Assembly: GCA_046291695.1 (NCBI GenBank)
Contig: JBKBSO010000006.1
Coordinates: 62,001 to 126,000 of the forward strand
DNA: 64,000 nt
Source: PNNG01 sp046291695
GTDB taxonomy: Bacteria; Bacteroidota; Bacteroidia; UBA7662
Direction of reading: 5' to 3'
This document shows positions 16,842-26,006 of the stretch, piece by piece. The translations under genes and the position numbers were made by a program. The number at the start of each line of letters is the position of its first letter. Position 1 is the first letter of the stretch. The notes below the pieces were generated by a model. That model ran no database searches. It saw nothing but the letters and a program-made list of their open reading frames with translations, and had not been told where the DNA came from.

Positions 16842-17880
16842 CCGTCGGAAAAGCTATGCCTTTCGGCCTTCAGAATTTTGGAGCGACTGGCTCTGGCAGC
16901 TGCCTCTATTGTTGCAGGGGGTTGGATTGGGGTTTTACAAAGGTGGCTTGTTGTGGTTTAGCAAAGTAAATCCAGCCATGCGCTGGGGGGGGATGTTTAA
17001 TTATTCGAAAAGTGCCGTACTCGCGCAAATCCCAGTTATATATCGTCCTTCGGAACGCATGTTCAGTTGGCAAGGGAAAGTAGAAGCAGTTCCTTTAGAT
17101 GTGGATTACCCTCAGGTGCTCAAACCCGACCAAGGCGAACGAGGTAGGGCTGTACACCTGGTAAACAACAGTCTTGAATTAAAAAACTTGTTGAGCCTAT
17201 TGCCTCTAGGAGATTACGTTCTTCAAAGCTACCTCAACTTGCCTTTTGAGTTTGGCGTTTTTGTGATGCGCAATGCACAAGGCCGGATACAGGTGCACTC
17301 GCTGGTGTGGAAAATAGCCTTGTGCGTTGTAGGTGATGGCCAAAGCACGGTCAATCAATTGTTGGAAGCTCATTTGCGGGCACAACGGTTTCGCCCTTTA
17401 ATAGCCGAAAGGCTTCAGGCGCTTGCTGATACCATCCCAGAAGCCGGGAGCTGGGTCCCCCTGCATTTTGCCGGAAACCATTGTAAAGGGGCCGCTTTTA
17501 TAGATGCATCGCAGCTCATCAATGCAGCATTGCACCAATGCTTCGACGCTGTCATTGGGCCTATGCAAGGCTTTAATTATGGCAGGTTGGATGTGATGGT
17601 GGAAGAGCCCGAGGCCTTGTGGATGCCTCAAGCGGTACAGGTGCTTGAGGTTAACGGTGCAAACTCAGAACCTGCCCATGCTTACGACCCTAAGCACAGC
17701 TGGTGGTTTGGACTACGAGAACAGCTGCGTTTTCAACGACAGATGTGGCACATTGCCAACCGGCACCCCAACGCTATCCATTCGCCCGGCTACCGCTGTT
17801 TGATTACAGAGTTAGGCCATTGGGCTGCGCTCCGCTCCCGTACCAAATCCATGCGTAGCCATATAAGGCCAACAAGTTAA
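16828..17880 (+). CDS. ATP-grasp domain protein, carboxylate-amine ligase-like
   Basis: A 350-residue protein. The central domain looks like ATP-grasp: YPQVLKPDQGERG (phosphate-loop lysine region), an acidic LNLPFEFGVFV strand, NYGRLDVMVEEPE and the metal-binding VLEVNGANSEP. Such enzymes join a carboxylate to an amine or other nucleophile using ATP; the substrate is not predictable. It starts within the tail of the NRDE gene, so it belongs to the operon beginning at 14442. The last ~25 residues (WAALRSRTKSMRS and on) are not an obvious part of the domain and may be an altered C-terminus. Confidence 0.72.
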   Translation: MSFFDRRKSYAFRPSEFWSDWLWQLPLLLQGVGLGFYKGGLLWFSKVNPAMRWGGMFNYSKSAVLAQIPVIYRPSERMFSWQGKVEAVPLDVDYPQVLKPDQGERGRAVHLVNNSLELKNLLSLLPLGDYVLQSYLNLPFEFGVFVMRNAQGRIQVHSLVWKIALCVVGDGQSTVNQLLEAHLRAQRFRPLIAERLQALADTIPEAGSWVPLHFAGNHCKGAAFIDASQLINAALHQCFDAVIGPMQGFNYGRLDVMVEEPEALWMPQAVQVLEVNGANSEPAHAYDPKHSWWFGLREQLRFQRQMWHIANRHPNAIHSPGYRCLITELGHWAALRSRTKSMRSHIRPTS

Positions 17881-18088
17881 TGGGTGGTTGCTTGCGGTCC
17901 TGTAGCTGATTTTGACATTTGGTGCCTGTAGCTTTTTATAGCTTAGGGATTCCATAAGGATACCTAAGAGCCAAAATCTGATACCGCAAAACCAACACTT
18001 CATTCCATATGCTTTCACACAAAAGCGCAAGCTGTATTAAAAGCTGTAATTTAACACACAAAACCCGCCTTCAATTGTAATACTAATT

Positions 18089-18961
18089 ATGTCGCTTACC
18101 CGAACCGCCGCCTTCCGACACCTCCGCTTGCCCTTTTCATGGTTTTTAATGCCGGCTTTTTTGCTTGGTTGGTTGGCTACACCCCAAGTCTCCCCGGGTA
18201 ATTTATTATTGTTGTTTGGGATCTTACATTTGCTAGTATATCCTTCGAGTAACGCTTATAACAGTCATCAAGATCAGGACGAAGGCCCCATTGGAGGCAT
18301 GGAGCATCCGCCCAAACCGCCCGAATCGCTGCGCTACATCAGTTTAGGCATGGATGTGCTGGCCTTAGCCTTGGGCATTTGGTTACATTGGGGAGCTGCG
18401 CTGGGCTTGTTGGCCTACATTTTGGCTTCGCGGGCTTACAGCCATCGGGCCTTGCGCTTAAAAAAATATCCGCTGGCCGGATTTTTCACCGTTGTGATTT
18501 TTCAAGGGCCTTGGATAATGGCGCTGGTGGCGGTTTTTGGCCGGGCCGATTTTGCCTGGTCCAATGTGTGGCAACCCGGGTGGTTGTACCTGGCTTCGGC
18601 CTTGATGCTGGCAGGCACTTATCCCCTTACCCAAATTTACCAACACGAAGCCGATAAACGCGATGGGGTTTTAAGCCTGAGTGCCTGGTTGGGCATCATG
18701 GGGACTTTCCGCTTTAGTGCCCTGGCCTTTTTGCTGGCTGGGCCGGCTCTATTGATCCCATTGTACCTGCAGAACCGGGTTGCCTTGTTGCTATTGCTTA
18801 GCCTGGCCTTGCTTCCTGTACTGGGCTGGTTTGTGTATTGGTGGCGTGCTTGTGCAAGGGATGTGGCCGCGGTCAATTATAAAAATACCATGCGCATGAA
18901 CATGCTGGCTTCCACCTTGTTGAATATAGCCTTATTGCTTGCCTGTATTTTGAATTTATGA
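18089..18961 (+). CDS. UbiA-family prenyltransferase
   Basis: A 290-residue membrane protein with about eight spans. The first Asp-rich motif is NAYNSHQDQDEG, corresponding to NDxxDxD of UbiA; the second is HEADKRDGVLSL. Enzymes of this family attach a prenyl chain to an aromatic or quinone acceptor at the membrane. It is the first gene of a four-gene operon whose members overlap by 4 bases each, so it probably prenylates the polyketide made by the next gene. UbiA proteins also occur in menaquinone, heme and archaeal-lipid pathways, but none of those genes is nearby. Confidence 0.85.
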   Translation: MSLTRTAAFRHLRLPFSWFLMPAFLLGWLATPQVSPGNLLLLFGILHLLVYPSSNAYNSHQDQDEGPIGGMEHPPKPPESLRYISLGMDVLALALGIWLHWGAALGLLAYILASRAYSHRALRLKKYPLAGFFTVVIFQGPWIMALVAVFGRADFAWSNVWQPGWLYLASALMLAGTYPLTQIYQHEADKRDGVLSLSAWLGIMGTFRFSALAFLLAGPALLIPLYLQNRVALLLLLSLALLPVLGWFVYWWRACARDVAAVNYKNTMRMNMLASTLLNIALLLACILNL

Positions 18962-20046
18962 GCCACTTAAAAGCCATCCATACCGCCGTTCCTCCCCATG
19001 CAATCAACACCGAGGCTTTTGTACATTTTGTGCAACAGCAATCCGCTGCAAGCAATACCGATTTGCGGAAATTACGTTGGTTGGCCTCGCGCTCGGGCAT
19101 TGATAGCAGGTATGCTGTTATCCCTGATTATCACCAGCCGGCCAAAGCCGAATTGTACTATAAAAATCAGCTCCCACATGCCGCCGACATCGTAGAGCGC
19201 ATGGCCATTTACCGCCGCAAGGCCCTAGAATTGAGTATGGCTGCCTGCAGTCCGGTGCTTCAAAACCAACCAACGCCTACCCACCTCATTTATACCAGCT
19301 GTACCGGGTTATCGGCCCCAGGAATCGATGTGGATTTGCTTCGTGCTTTAAACTTGCCGGCTACCACTTTTCGACATACCGTAAACTTCATGGGCTGTTA
19401 TGCAGCCCTGCATGCCTTGCGTACAGCGCATTACATATGTTCAGCCGAACCGGATGCTGTGGTTTTATTGCTGTGTACGGAATTGTGCAGTTTGCATTAC
19501 CAAAATGCGTTGCACGACGATGCTTTACTAGCCAATTTGTTGTTTGGTGATGGTAGTGCAGCGCTTTTGATTGCTGGTGCAGCCCATGCCGAAGGTGCCT
19601 TGTTGCACTTCAACGGCTTTCAATCGGCCTTACTACCCGGTGGCGAAACCGACATGAGCTGGGAGTTAAGCCCATTGGGCTTCGAAATGCGACTGAGCTC
19701 CTACGTGCCTAGTTTGCTTAATGCCCACCTGGCCGAGGCTTTAGGTACAGCCTGGCAAAAATGGGGCATACAACAGGAGCAAATCGGTCATTGGGCCCTG
19801 CATCCGGGAGGTAAAAGTATTTTAGAGCTGTTGCAGCAGTCCTTGACCTTAACAGACAGCCAAATGGAAGCCGCTTATAGCGTTTTGAACCAATATGGCA
19901 ATATGTCGTCGGCCACCGTATTGTTTGTGCTGCAGCAGCTGTTGAAGCAACAACCCTTGGCCGGCGATAAGGTATTATTGGCGGCCTTTGGCCCGGGTTT
20001 GTGCATGGAATTGGGCTGGGGAGAATGTAGTGGTTTACAACTATGA
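18958..20046 (+). CDS. Type III polyketide synthase (chalcone/stilbene synthase family)
   Basis: A 362-residue protein of the normal family length. The catalytic triad is visible: Cys147 in NFMGCYAA, His282 in ALHPGGKS and Asn315 in YGNMSS. FGDGSAALLI and the C-terminal AAFGPGLCME also fit. The homodimeric enzyme condenses an acyl-CoA starter with malonyl-CoA to an alkylpyrone or alkylresorcinol-type product in the cytoplasm. It overlaps the UbiA and methyltransferase genes by 4 bases on each side. The PKS-methyltransferase-flavoprotein order is like the Streptomyces srsABC phenolic-lipid operon. Confidence 0.93.
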   Translation: MSHLKAIHTAVPPHAINTEAFVHFVQQQSAASNTDLRKLRWLASRSGIDSRYAVIPDYHQPAKAELYYKNQLPHAADIVERMAIYRRKALELSMAACSPVLQNQPTPTHLIYTSCTGLSAPGIDVDLLRALNLPATTFRHTVNFMGCYAALHALRTAHYICSAEPDAVVLLLCTELCSLHYQNALHDDALLANLLFGDGSAALLIAGAAHAEGALLHFNGFQSALLPGGETDMSWELSPLGFEMRLSSYVPSLLNAHLAEALGTAWQKWGIQQEQIGHWALHPGGKSILELLQQSLTLTDSQMEAAYSVLNQYGNMSSATVLFVLQQLLKQQPLAGDKVLLAAFGPGLCMELGWGECSGLQL

Positions 20047-20756
20047 GCAGCTGGCACTATCCGCAGCGATCACTACAAGCTGAATTGCTCGATGCTGAGG
20101 ATTTACCGACCGACAGCTTGCATCGTAATTTACGCGAGTTGGCCGTAGTAAATCGCTGGTTGGGCGGCTACCGCATCTCAAAGTTGGCGCTAGCCGAAAT
20201 GCAAAAGCGCTTTGCGTTCCACAGTTTTATCGACATAGGTTCTGGTGGGGGCGATACCTTGCATGCGCTGTTGCCGCATTTGGCTGAGGATATTCGCATT
20301 GAGGGATGGGATCTCAAAGCCGACTGTATCGAATTCGCCCGGCAACATTATGCCCATTGGCGCATCCATTGGCATCAGGGCGATTTTAGGGAGGCCGTTC
20401 GTAGCCGAAAAGCCGGGGTGCTTTTTCACGCAGCCCTCTTTTTTCATCATTTCCCCAACGAGCTCATTCGGCAGTTCATTGGCGAAATTGTGGCTGCCGG
20501 ACACGGGTTGATTATCAACGACCTGGAACGCCACCGCTTTGCCCGCCACAGCATAGCCGCCATCACCCGGCTATGGCCCGGGGCCTCCTACTTGGTGCGG
20601 CACGATGCCCCGTTGAGCGTTGAAAGGGCTTTTTTGCGGTCCGACTGGGTGCAGTTGCTGCAAGGCATTCCCCACTGCCAATACAGCATTAGCTATCGCT
20701 GGGCCTTCAGGCACCAGCTGTGCATTTGGCCCCAAAAGACGGAAGGTAAGGTATGA
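20043..20756 (+). CDS. SAM-dependent class I methyltransferase
   Basis: A 237-residue protein. The SAM-binding loop FIDIGSGGGDTLHAL lies near residue 65, the acidic strand IEGWDLK near 92, and HQGDFRE and VLFHAALFFHHF follow. It is coupled by 4-base overlaps to the polyketide synthase before it and the oxidoreductase after it. By analogy with SrsB it would methylate the polyketide ring or a hydroxyl. Methylation of another intermediate is possible. Confidence 0.85.
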   Translation: MSSWHYPQRSLQAELLDAEDLPTDSLHRNLRELAVVNRWLGGYRISKLALAEMQKRFAFHSFIDIGSGGGDTLHALLPHLAEDIRIEGWDLKADCIEFARQHYAHWRIHWHQGDFREAVRSRKAGVLFHAALFFHHFPNELIRQFIGEIVAAGHGLIINDLERHRFARHSIAAITRLWPGASYLVRHDAPLSVERAFLRSDWVQLLQGIPHCQYSISYRWAFRHQLCIWPQKTEGKV

Positions 20757-21865
20757 AGTGCGATTTGGTGGTGATTGGTGGCGGTTTGGCAGGCTTGGCC
20801 CTGGCCATCCTCGAAGCGCGTGCAGGCCAACAAGTGCTGCTGTGTGAACAAAAGCAGTACCCCGCCCACAAAGTTTGTGGCGAATATATCAGTCTCGAAA
20901 GTTGGCGTTTTTTAAACCTGCTGGGCTTGCCGCTCAACCAATGGGACTTGCCACAAATTAGTCGCCTGGAACTTACATCCCCGCGCAAAAGAATTCAGCT
21001 GCCCCTCGATTATGGCGGTTTCGGTTTGAGTCGCTACAAGGCCGAAGCTGCATTGGTGGAGCTGGCTAAAGCAGCTGGTGTAGCGGTGCACACCAATTGC
21101 AAGGTCCACGAAGTGGAAGGGAGTGTAGGTAGCTTCATAGTGCAGGCCTCGCAAGGCAATTTTTCTACCAACTGGGTGGCAGGAAGCTGGGGTCGCCGGT
21201 CGAATTTGTACCAACAAGCCCCGCAAGCTCGTAATTATGTAGGGGTAAAGTGGCATTTGCAAGGCAACTTGCCGGCCGATTTAATTGCTTTGCACAATTT
21301 CAGAGGCGGTTATGCTGGTATGTCGCGCATCGAAGACGGCTTGAGTTGTTTTTGTTACTTGGTAGATAGTCGCCGACTGCAGGAAGCGGGGAAGATCGAA
21401 ATGCTCGAAGCCGCCATGATGGCCGAGAATCAGCATTTGCGGCAAATGCGTGCGCCGCTCGAAGCCGTTTGGGAAAAGCCACTAACCATTTCTCAAGTGA
21501 GTTTTAGTCCCAAAACCACCGCTTACCAAGGGGTGTTGCTGCTCGGCGATGCAGCTGGTAGTATTGCGCCCCTTGCCGGCAATGGTATGAGTATGGCTTT
21601 GCACGCAGCTTGGTTGCTGCACTGCTGCTGGGAAAGCGAGGGCCGAGGCGTACAACAGCCCGAACTACTGTACACAGCTTATGCCAAGGCCTGGCAGAAG
21701 CAATTTGCCTTGCGAACCGCGGTAAGTTACCGCATCCAGCATTTGTTTGGCCAAAACTCCCTTACCCATGCCTTACTTACTACCATTGAACACTTTCCTT
21801 GGTTGGGCAAAAACCTCATGCGGCTCACGCATGGCCATGATTTTATTCCCAAACGGCAGATGTAA
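20753..21865 (+). CDS. FAD-dependent oxidoreductase (PHBH/geranylgeranyl-reductase-like)
   Basis: A 370-residue flavoprotein. The Rossmann motif VIGGGLAGLALA starts the protein, KVCGEYIS follows as in the geranylgeranyl reductase/halogenase branch, and LLLGDAAGSIAPLAGNGMSM is the second FAD motif (about residues 262-282). It would hydroxylate or oxidise the methylated polyketide to a quinone (like SrsC), or reduce a prenyl chain. It is the last gene of the operon, with a 4-base overlap. Confidence 0.88.
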   Translation: MKCDLVVIGGGLAGLALAILEARAGQQVLLCEQKQYPAHKVCGEYISLESWRFLNLLGLPLNQWDLPQISRLELTSPRKRIQLPLDYGGFGLSRYKAEAALVELAKAAGVAVHTNCKVHEVEGSVGSFIVQASQGNFSTNWVAGSWGRRSNLYQQAPQARNYVGVKWHLQGNLPADLIALHNFRGGYAGMSRIEDGLSCFCYLVDSRRLQEAGKIEMLEAAMMAENQHLRQMRAPLEAVWEKPLTISQVSFSPKTTAYQGVLLLGDAAGSIAPLAGNGMSMALHAAWLLHCCWESEGRGVQQPELLYTAYAKAWQKQFALRTAVSYRIQHLFGQNSLTHALLTTIEHFPWLGKNLMRLTHGHDFIPKRQM

Positions 21866-21894
21866 GCGTAAAGGTTAATGGAGCCCCTATCCGA

Positions 21895-22491
21895 TTACCT
21901 GCTAATCACTAAACGGGCATATTCCCAGGGACGATCGCTACGCTGCACCAAATAAAGTCCAGTAGCCAGTGTAAGCAGCTGCATTTCGGCTCGGCCCGAT
22001 TCTGCTCTGAGCGTAACCACCGGCTTTCCCCACTTATCGAACACCACTAGCTCGTGTTCTTGACCATCAAGCGCTTCAAATTCGAATCGCACGTGCTCAC
22101 GGGCCGGATTTGGTATCACGCGAATCGAAACTTCACTGAAATCTTGCACAACGATGCTTTTTACCTCGCTGGGAATCCTCCCTCCCAGCAAAACTTGATA
22201 ATACAACTTTTGGTTGAGGGGTGGTTGGCTGTCGGTAAAGCTGTAGTTCACCGCCATGGCCGAATCGCCACAAATACCGCCAATGAGTCCAATGCCTTCA
22301 AACTGGCTGCTGTCGACGCTGCGCGTAATTACAAGGCCATTGCAGGTAAAGCCGGCCGACAAGGTGAGGTCAACCCGAACCGCTCGGCCTACGGTTTGAA
22401 GGCTGAATCTGTCGAGCACCCCTGGTGGTAATTGTGCCTCCACCAGACTACTGCCACTTAAAAAGATGCTAAGGAATAAAAGCCAGCGCAT
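21895..22491 (-). CDS. Small secreted protein with T9SS sorting domain
   Basis: A 198-residue protein with a signal peptide (to SSLVEAQ), a fibronectin-III-like body (about residues 25-110; YSFTDSQPP, YYQVLLG) and a C-terminal T9SS type A domain (RVIPNPAREHVRFEF, ELVVFDKWGKPV, LATGLYLVQ). It is exported across the outer membrane. It converges with the polyketide operon 30 bases away. There is no sign of catalysis. Confidence 0.78.
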   Translation of the reverse strand: MRWLLFLSIFLSGSSLVEAQLPPGVLDRFSLQTVGRAVRVDLTLSAGFTCNGLVITRSVDSSQFEGIGLIGGICGDSAMAVNYSFTDSQPPLNQKLYYQVLLGGRIPSEVKSIVVQDFSEVSIRVIPNPAREHVRFEFEALDGQEHELVVFDKWGKPVVTLRAESGRAEMQLLTLATGLYLVQRSDRPWEYARLVISR

Positions 22492-22804
22492 GCTTATTGA
22501 AACGATCTAAAGCGTTAAAAAGTTGCAAGGAAAATGTCCTAAAGCGTATTGGCAGGAAGCAGAGGAACGAATGACTTTTGCTTACACAAAGGCCCCCCGA
22601 CCAGCATATTTGCACTTGTCAGAGGAGCTGAAAAAGCACTTTATTACTCAATACTAGTAAGCAGGGGCACCGCTCAGCCTTCTTCTGGTGCTATCTCCCA
22701 AGTTTCCGACAGCTGGCTTGGTATATTATGAGCCTTGGTTTTTTTTTAGTGAAGAAAGCGTGGGTTCGCTTGGCAATTAAGTACGCAACGCGAAGATTAC
22801 GCTT
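22492..22804. other. Intergenic region, no gene seen
   Basis: This 313-base stretch has no credible coding frame. It contains the upstream region of the T9SS gene at 21895-22491. TTAAAAAGTTGCAAGGAAAA near 22515-22534 weakly resembles the right half of the repeats at 34220 and 36432. Confidence 0.4.
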
Positions 22805-23995
22805 TTACAAATATTGCATCCACCAACGGTGCGCGTACTGTTTTTTCATTTTGGCCCACCACACGCAAACCGGAAACAAGGCTACCACTACGCCTATCCA
22901 TACCAGATAGGTTACGCCTAATGAAAATCCATAGCCTTGTAATTGTTCAGCATAATTTACCCAAACATCCAACCGCATACTTTCCCAGCCATAGCCGGTA
23001 AGTTCGGCGGCCAGCAAAGCGAGCAAATGAATGAAGTAGATGTGTACTACATAAAAGAAAAGAGGCACACGACCAATGGTGCTTAGTGCACGGGCGATAA
23101 AGCCTGAAGGTGGCTTCTGTTCGAAGCGGTTCAAGAGCCAGAGTGCTGGTCCCAGGGTCATCAGAATAAAGAGGAGTGAGGGTGGATATTTGGTTGTATT
23201 TACGAACGAAAGCAGGTTATAAAGTTTGTTGTCGTATAGGGTCCAAGGCAGTGGATCGCCATAAAGATCCGCCAATCGTAAAATCACAAACAATAGCAGG
23301 GCAAAATAGGCCGCATTACTTAACCAGCGTTTCCGCAGATCAGCCGGGAATTTGTTTGCGAATAGGCTTCCGGCACCAAAGCCAAGCAGCATGACCCCAA
23401 ACCAGGGAAGGATAGGATAGGCTACAAATAAACTGAAACTACCAAAATCGAACCAGGCCATTTGATGGAGTATAGCCCAAATTACCGATGCAGCCCCTTG
23501 TCCCTGTATGGCAATGCCATCGAGCAGGTTATGACCAAAAACCAACAAAAAACCAAGGATAAGCACAAAACGCAAAGGTAGATTTATCAGTGCAGCTAGC
23601 AGTAGCATAGTCAGGCCTATGACCCAAATGACACCCAGCATTTGTGAATTAAAAGCGGGATTAAAATACCAAGCAAAGTTCACTACCGTGAGTTCAAGAA
23701 AAATGAGCCAAATGCCTCTGCTCAGTAAAAAGCGACGCAATGCGCTTAAGCCATACTTTCTTCCATAAAGCCAGGCACTGCTTCCTGCTAAAAAAACAAA
23801 AACCGGCGCACAAAAATGGGTAATCCAACGGGTGAAGAAGCTGAAGCTATCCGATTGGTCTAAGTTGGTAGGGTCGAACAAAAAAGCAGATTGATGAAAA
23901 TAATCGCGTACATGGTCGAGGGCCATGATAATCATCACTAAGCCTCTCAATATATCGAGGCTTTGTAGGCGACCCTGTGCATTGAGGTCTGTCAT
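22805..23995 (-). CDS. DUF1624 / heparan-alpha-glucosaminide N-acetyltransferase-like membrane protein
   Basis: A 396-residue protein with about ten spans. The N-terminus reads RLQSLDILRGLVMIIMALDH with the HVRDYF continuation and FCAPVFVFLAGSSAW, the signature of the HGSNAT-like/DUF1624 acyltransferase family. It probably transfers an acyl group across the inner membrane to a sugar or other envelope component. It overlaps the transporter gene upstream by 4 bases (ATGA), so the two are cotranscribed. Confidence 0.82.
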   Translation of the reverse strand: MTDLNAQGRLQSLDILRGLVMIIMALDHVRDYFHQSAFLFDPTNLDQSDSFSFFTRWITHFCAPVFVFLAGSSAWLYGRKYGLSALRRFLLSRGIWLIFLELTVVNFAWYFNPAFNSQMLGVIWVIGLTMLLLAALINLPLRFVLILGFLLVFGHNLLDGIAIQGQGAASVIWAILHQMAWFDFGSFSLFVAYPILPWFGVMLLGFGAGSLFANKFPADLRKRWLSNAAYFALLLFVILRLADLYGDPLPWTLYDNKLYNLLSFVNTTKYPPSLLFILMTLGPALWLLNRFEQKPPSGFIARALSTIGRVPLFFYVVHIYFIHLLALLAAELTGYGWESMRLDVWVNYAEQLQGYGFSLGVTYLVWIGVVVALFPVCVWWAKMKKQYAHRWWMQYL

Positions 23996-25092
23996 ACGTC
24001 CATTTTTCGGGTAAGTTCACGCACCCATTTGGTTTGCGAAAAGAAGGAACGAGCCACTACCCTAAATATCGTATACACAGGAATGGCAGCCAGCATGCCG
24101 ATAATGCCGAATAAACTGCCGGCTATGAGGATGACTATAAAAATCTCGAGGGGGTGAGCCAATACACTTTTCGAAAAAATAATAGGTTGAAGCACAAAGT
24201 TGTCGATGAGTTGGGTGATGACAAATATGCCCATAATTTTCACGCCATAGGGCAGAAGTCCGGTATTGGTTCCTGCAGCCAATTCGGCACTTATGGCAAT
24301 GAGAACCCCCAAGCTACCTCCGATATAAGGGCCTATGTAGGGAATGAGGTTAAAAATACCAGCCAATAGGCCTAGGGTGAGGGCATATTTTACTCCCAAT
24401 AGCGAGAGACCCGAAGCAATGAGTATGGCCACAATGCTGATTTGAATGAGCAAGCCAATAAAGTAACGGCTCAGCAGTTTACGTGTTTCGTGTATGGCCT
24501 TATCCATTTCCTGAATACGGTTATCGGGCGTAACTGCCTTAATTACTCGTGCCGCTACACCGCCTTCTTTGAGCATGTAAAAGCTAATGAAAAGCACTGA
24601 AAATAAACCGATAAGAAAATCGAGGGTAAAACTAAGCGCTCCACCAAAATAAGAACTTATGTTTTCAAGAGAAAAATAACTCAGCAGCTTTTCTGTAAGT
24701 TGTTCCCATTGCGCATTGCTCGGCCATAGTCCCCATGACTTGAGTTGCAAGGTCATTTGGTTTAGTTGGGCTTCAAGGTTGATGATGATTTCATCGCTTT
24801 GTATGTTGCTGAGCATCAACGCCTGAGCAGCTAACATAGGAAATATGAGGTATGCAATGCCACTCATTAAGCCGGCGATGCAAATCAGACTCAGCACTGC
24901 GGCCAAGCTGCGATTGAGCTTAAGACCTAACACACCGTCGTTACTTAATAAGTTAACTAAGGGATTGCCTATGAAGGTAAGGATGATGGAGAGGATGATG
25001 TACATCCAAATGTGGGAAAGGTACACAAGGCTGAGCAGGAGTAGACTAATGGCTATCAGCCAGGCAAGCCACCGCAGGATTTGATGGAGCAT
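23992..25092 (-). CDS. AI-2E-family transporter (PerM/YhhT-like)
   Basis: I chose the ATG at 25090-25092 (MLHQILRWLAW) because the membrane segments start there; an ATG at 25146 would add 18 residues. About 366 residues with seven or eight spans. The family pattern is clear in IILTFIGNPLVNLL, GLLAGIFNLIPYIGPYIGG and the C-terminal LQPIIFSKSVLAHPLEIFIV. Members export autoinducer-like molecules or ions; the substrate cannot be predicted. The DUF1624 gene follows with a 4-base overlap. Confidence 0.85.
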   Translation of the reverse strand: MLHQILRWLAWLIAISLLLLSLVYLSHIWMYIILSIILTFIGNPLVNLLSNDGVLGLKLNRSLAAVLSLICIAGLMSGIAYLIFPMLAAQALMLSNIQSDEIIINLEAQLNQMTLQLKSWGLWPSNAQWEQLTEKLLSYFSLENISSYFGGALSFTLDFLIGLFSVLFISFYMLKEGGVAARVIKAVTPDNRIQEMDKAIHETRKLLSRYFIGLLIQISIVAILIASGLSLLGVKYALTLGLLAGIFNLIPYIGPYIGGSLGVLIAISAELAAGTNTGLLPYGVKIMGIFVITQLIDNFVLQPIIFSKSVLAHPLEIFIVILIAGSLFGIIGMLAAIPVYTIFRVVARSFFSQTKWVRELTRKMDV

Positions 25093-25278
25093 AAGCAATG
25101 TTGAAGGTTGTGGTAAAAATAGCGGTTTCTGATGGTATATCCGCATGGGGTAGCCGCTGTGGTCGCAGCGTCGATTTAATATGTAATTCCATATTTGAGA
25201 CTATTTATGGGCTTTGTTGATTCGTAAAGTCATTTTGAAATTGTTAATGAAAGTTAAATAAAAGACGTCAAGCACATC

Positions 25279-25294
25279 AAATTATACTTTAAAA
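25279..25294. repeat. Short sequence shared with repeats at 34 and 36 kb
   Basis: AAATTATACTTTAAAA differs by one base from the matching part of the repeat at 34220-34264 (AAATCATACTTTAAAA differs at one position). It is in the AT-rich region upstream of the leftward transporter operon and the rightward gene at 25423. It could be a promoter-like element or chance in AT-rich DNA. Confidence 0.3.
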
Positions 25295-25370
25295 GGCGTA
25301 TATATCATAATTTAGTGATAAACAATAAATAAAAGAATTATATAAGTAAATATGACAAAAAACTGGCACG

Positions 25371-25400
25371 TTGTTTATAAGTCGAGAGTTTCTACCTTTC
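25371..25400 (+). promoter_or_regulatory. Candidate promoter of the 25423 gene
   Basis: TTG (25371-25373), a 19-base spacer, then TACCTTTC (25393-25400). This is one mismatch from TAnnTTTG, with the expected spacing. It is 22 bases before the ATG at 25423. Confidence 0.45.
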
Positions 25401-25422
25401 GGACATCAAAGCACGCAAAGAC

Positions 25423-25974
25423 ATGAAAGCTCAAGACATATTCCGCAAAATTTTGGTAGTTGCCCTCATAGTGAAGGCATGGTTAATTCTACCTGCTAAA
25501 ATTTCTTTGGTGATGAGTGTAATTCTCGCTTGGGCACTTTCGATTGGTTCGGGTAGCAGCTTTGCTTATCCTCGAATCTCCGACGAGCAGGTTCAAAATA
25601 TTTTGGCTGCTGATTTCAGTGAAATCAAAAACGCACGCTCCGAAATGGTTGTGGGTTTTGTATCGGAGGGTGGTATGCTTCGCAGCTTAGGCCAAAATAT
25701 GAATAGTATCAGCGGTGCTTATGTTGAAGCAAAAGAGGGGCAAATCAACCAGGTCGAAATGGAATTGCTTATTTATGCTAACTATGTAGCGGAACTCGAC
25801 AAGTTTCAACAAGAAATACAATGGCATCTGAAAAACCAATTTCAATTTGCTGACCTTAATCGTGAATTGGCTGTAGGCATTCGTGGTAGCGATTACATTC
25901 GCCTATTCATCAGCGGTTTTCTGGGACTCATTTTAGCGCTCTTCGGATTCGCAATCAAACAACACATTTTTTAA
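25423..25974 (+). CDS. Unknown protein with N- and C-terminal membrane segments
   Basis: A 183-residue protein with a hydrophobic N-terminus (about residues 10-50) and a C-terminal span ending in FGFAIKQHIF. The soluble middle is helical and polar (QVQNILAADFSEIK, MLIYANYVAEL-like region). No family was recognised. A good promoter precedes it, and the T9SS gene follows 32 bases later on the same strand, so the two may be linked in function. Confidence 0.65.
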   Translation: MKAQDIFRKILVVALIVKAWLILPAKISLVMSVILAWALSIGSGSSFAYPRISDEQVQNILAADFSEIKNARSEMVVGFVSEGGMLRSLGQNMNSISGAYVEAKEGQINQVEMELLIYANYVAELDKFQQEIQWHLKNQFQFADLNRELAVGIRGSDYIRLFISGFLGLILALFGFAIKQHIF

Positions 25975-26006
25975 ACCTTACGGGCAAGTAAGAAAGGGTA
26001 CAAGCC

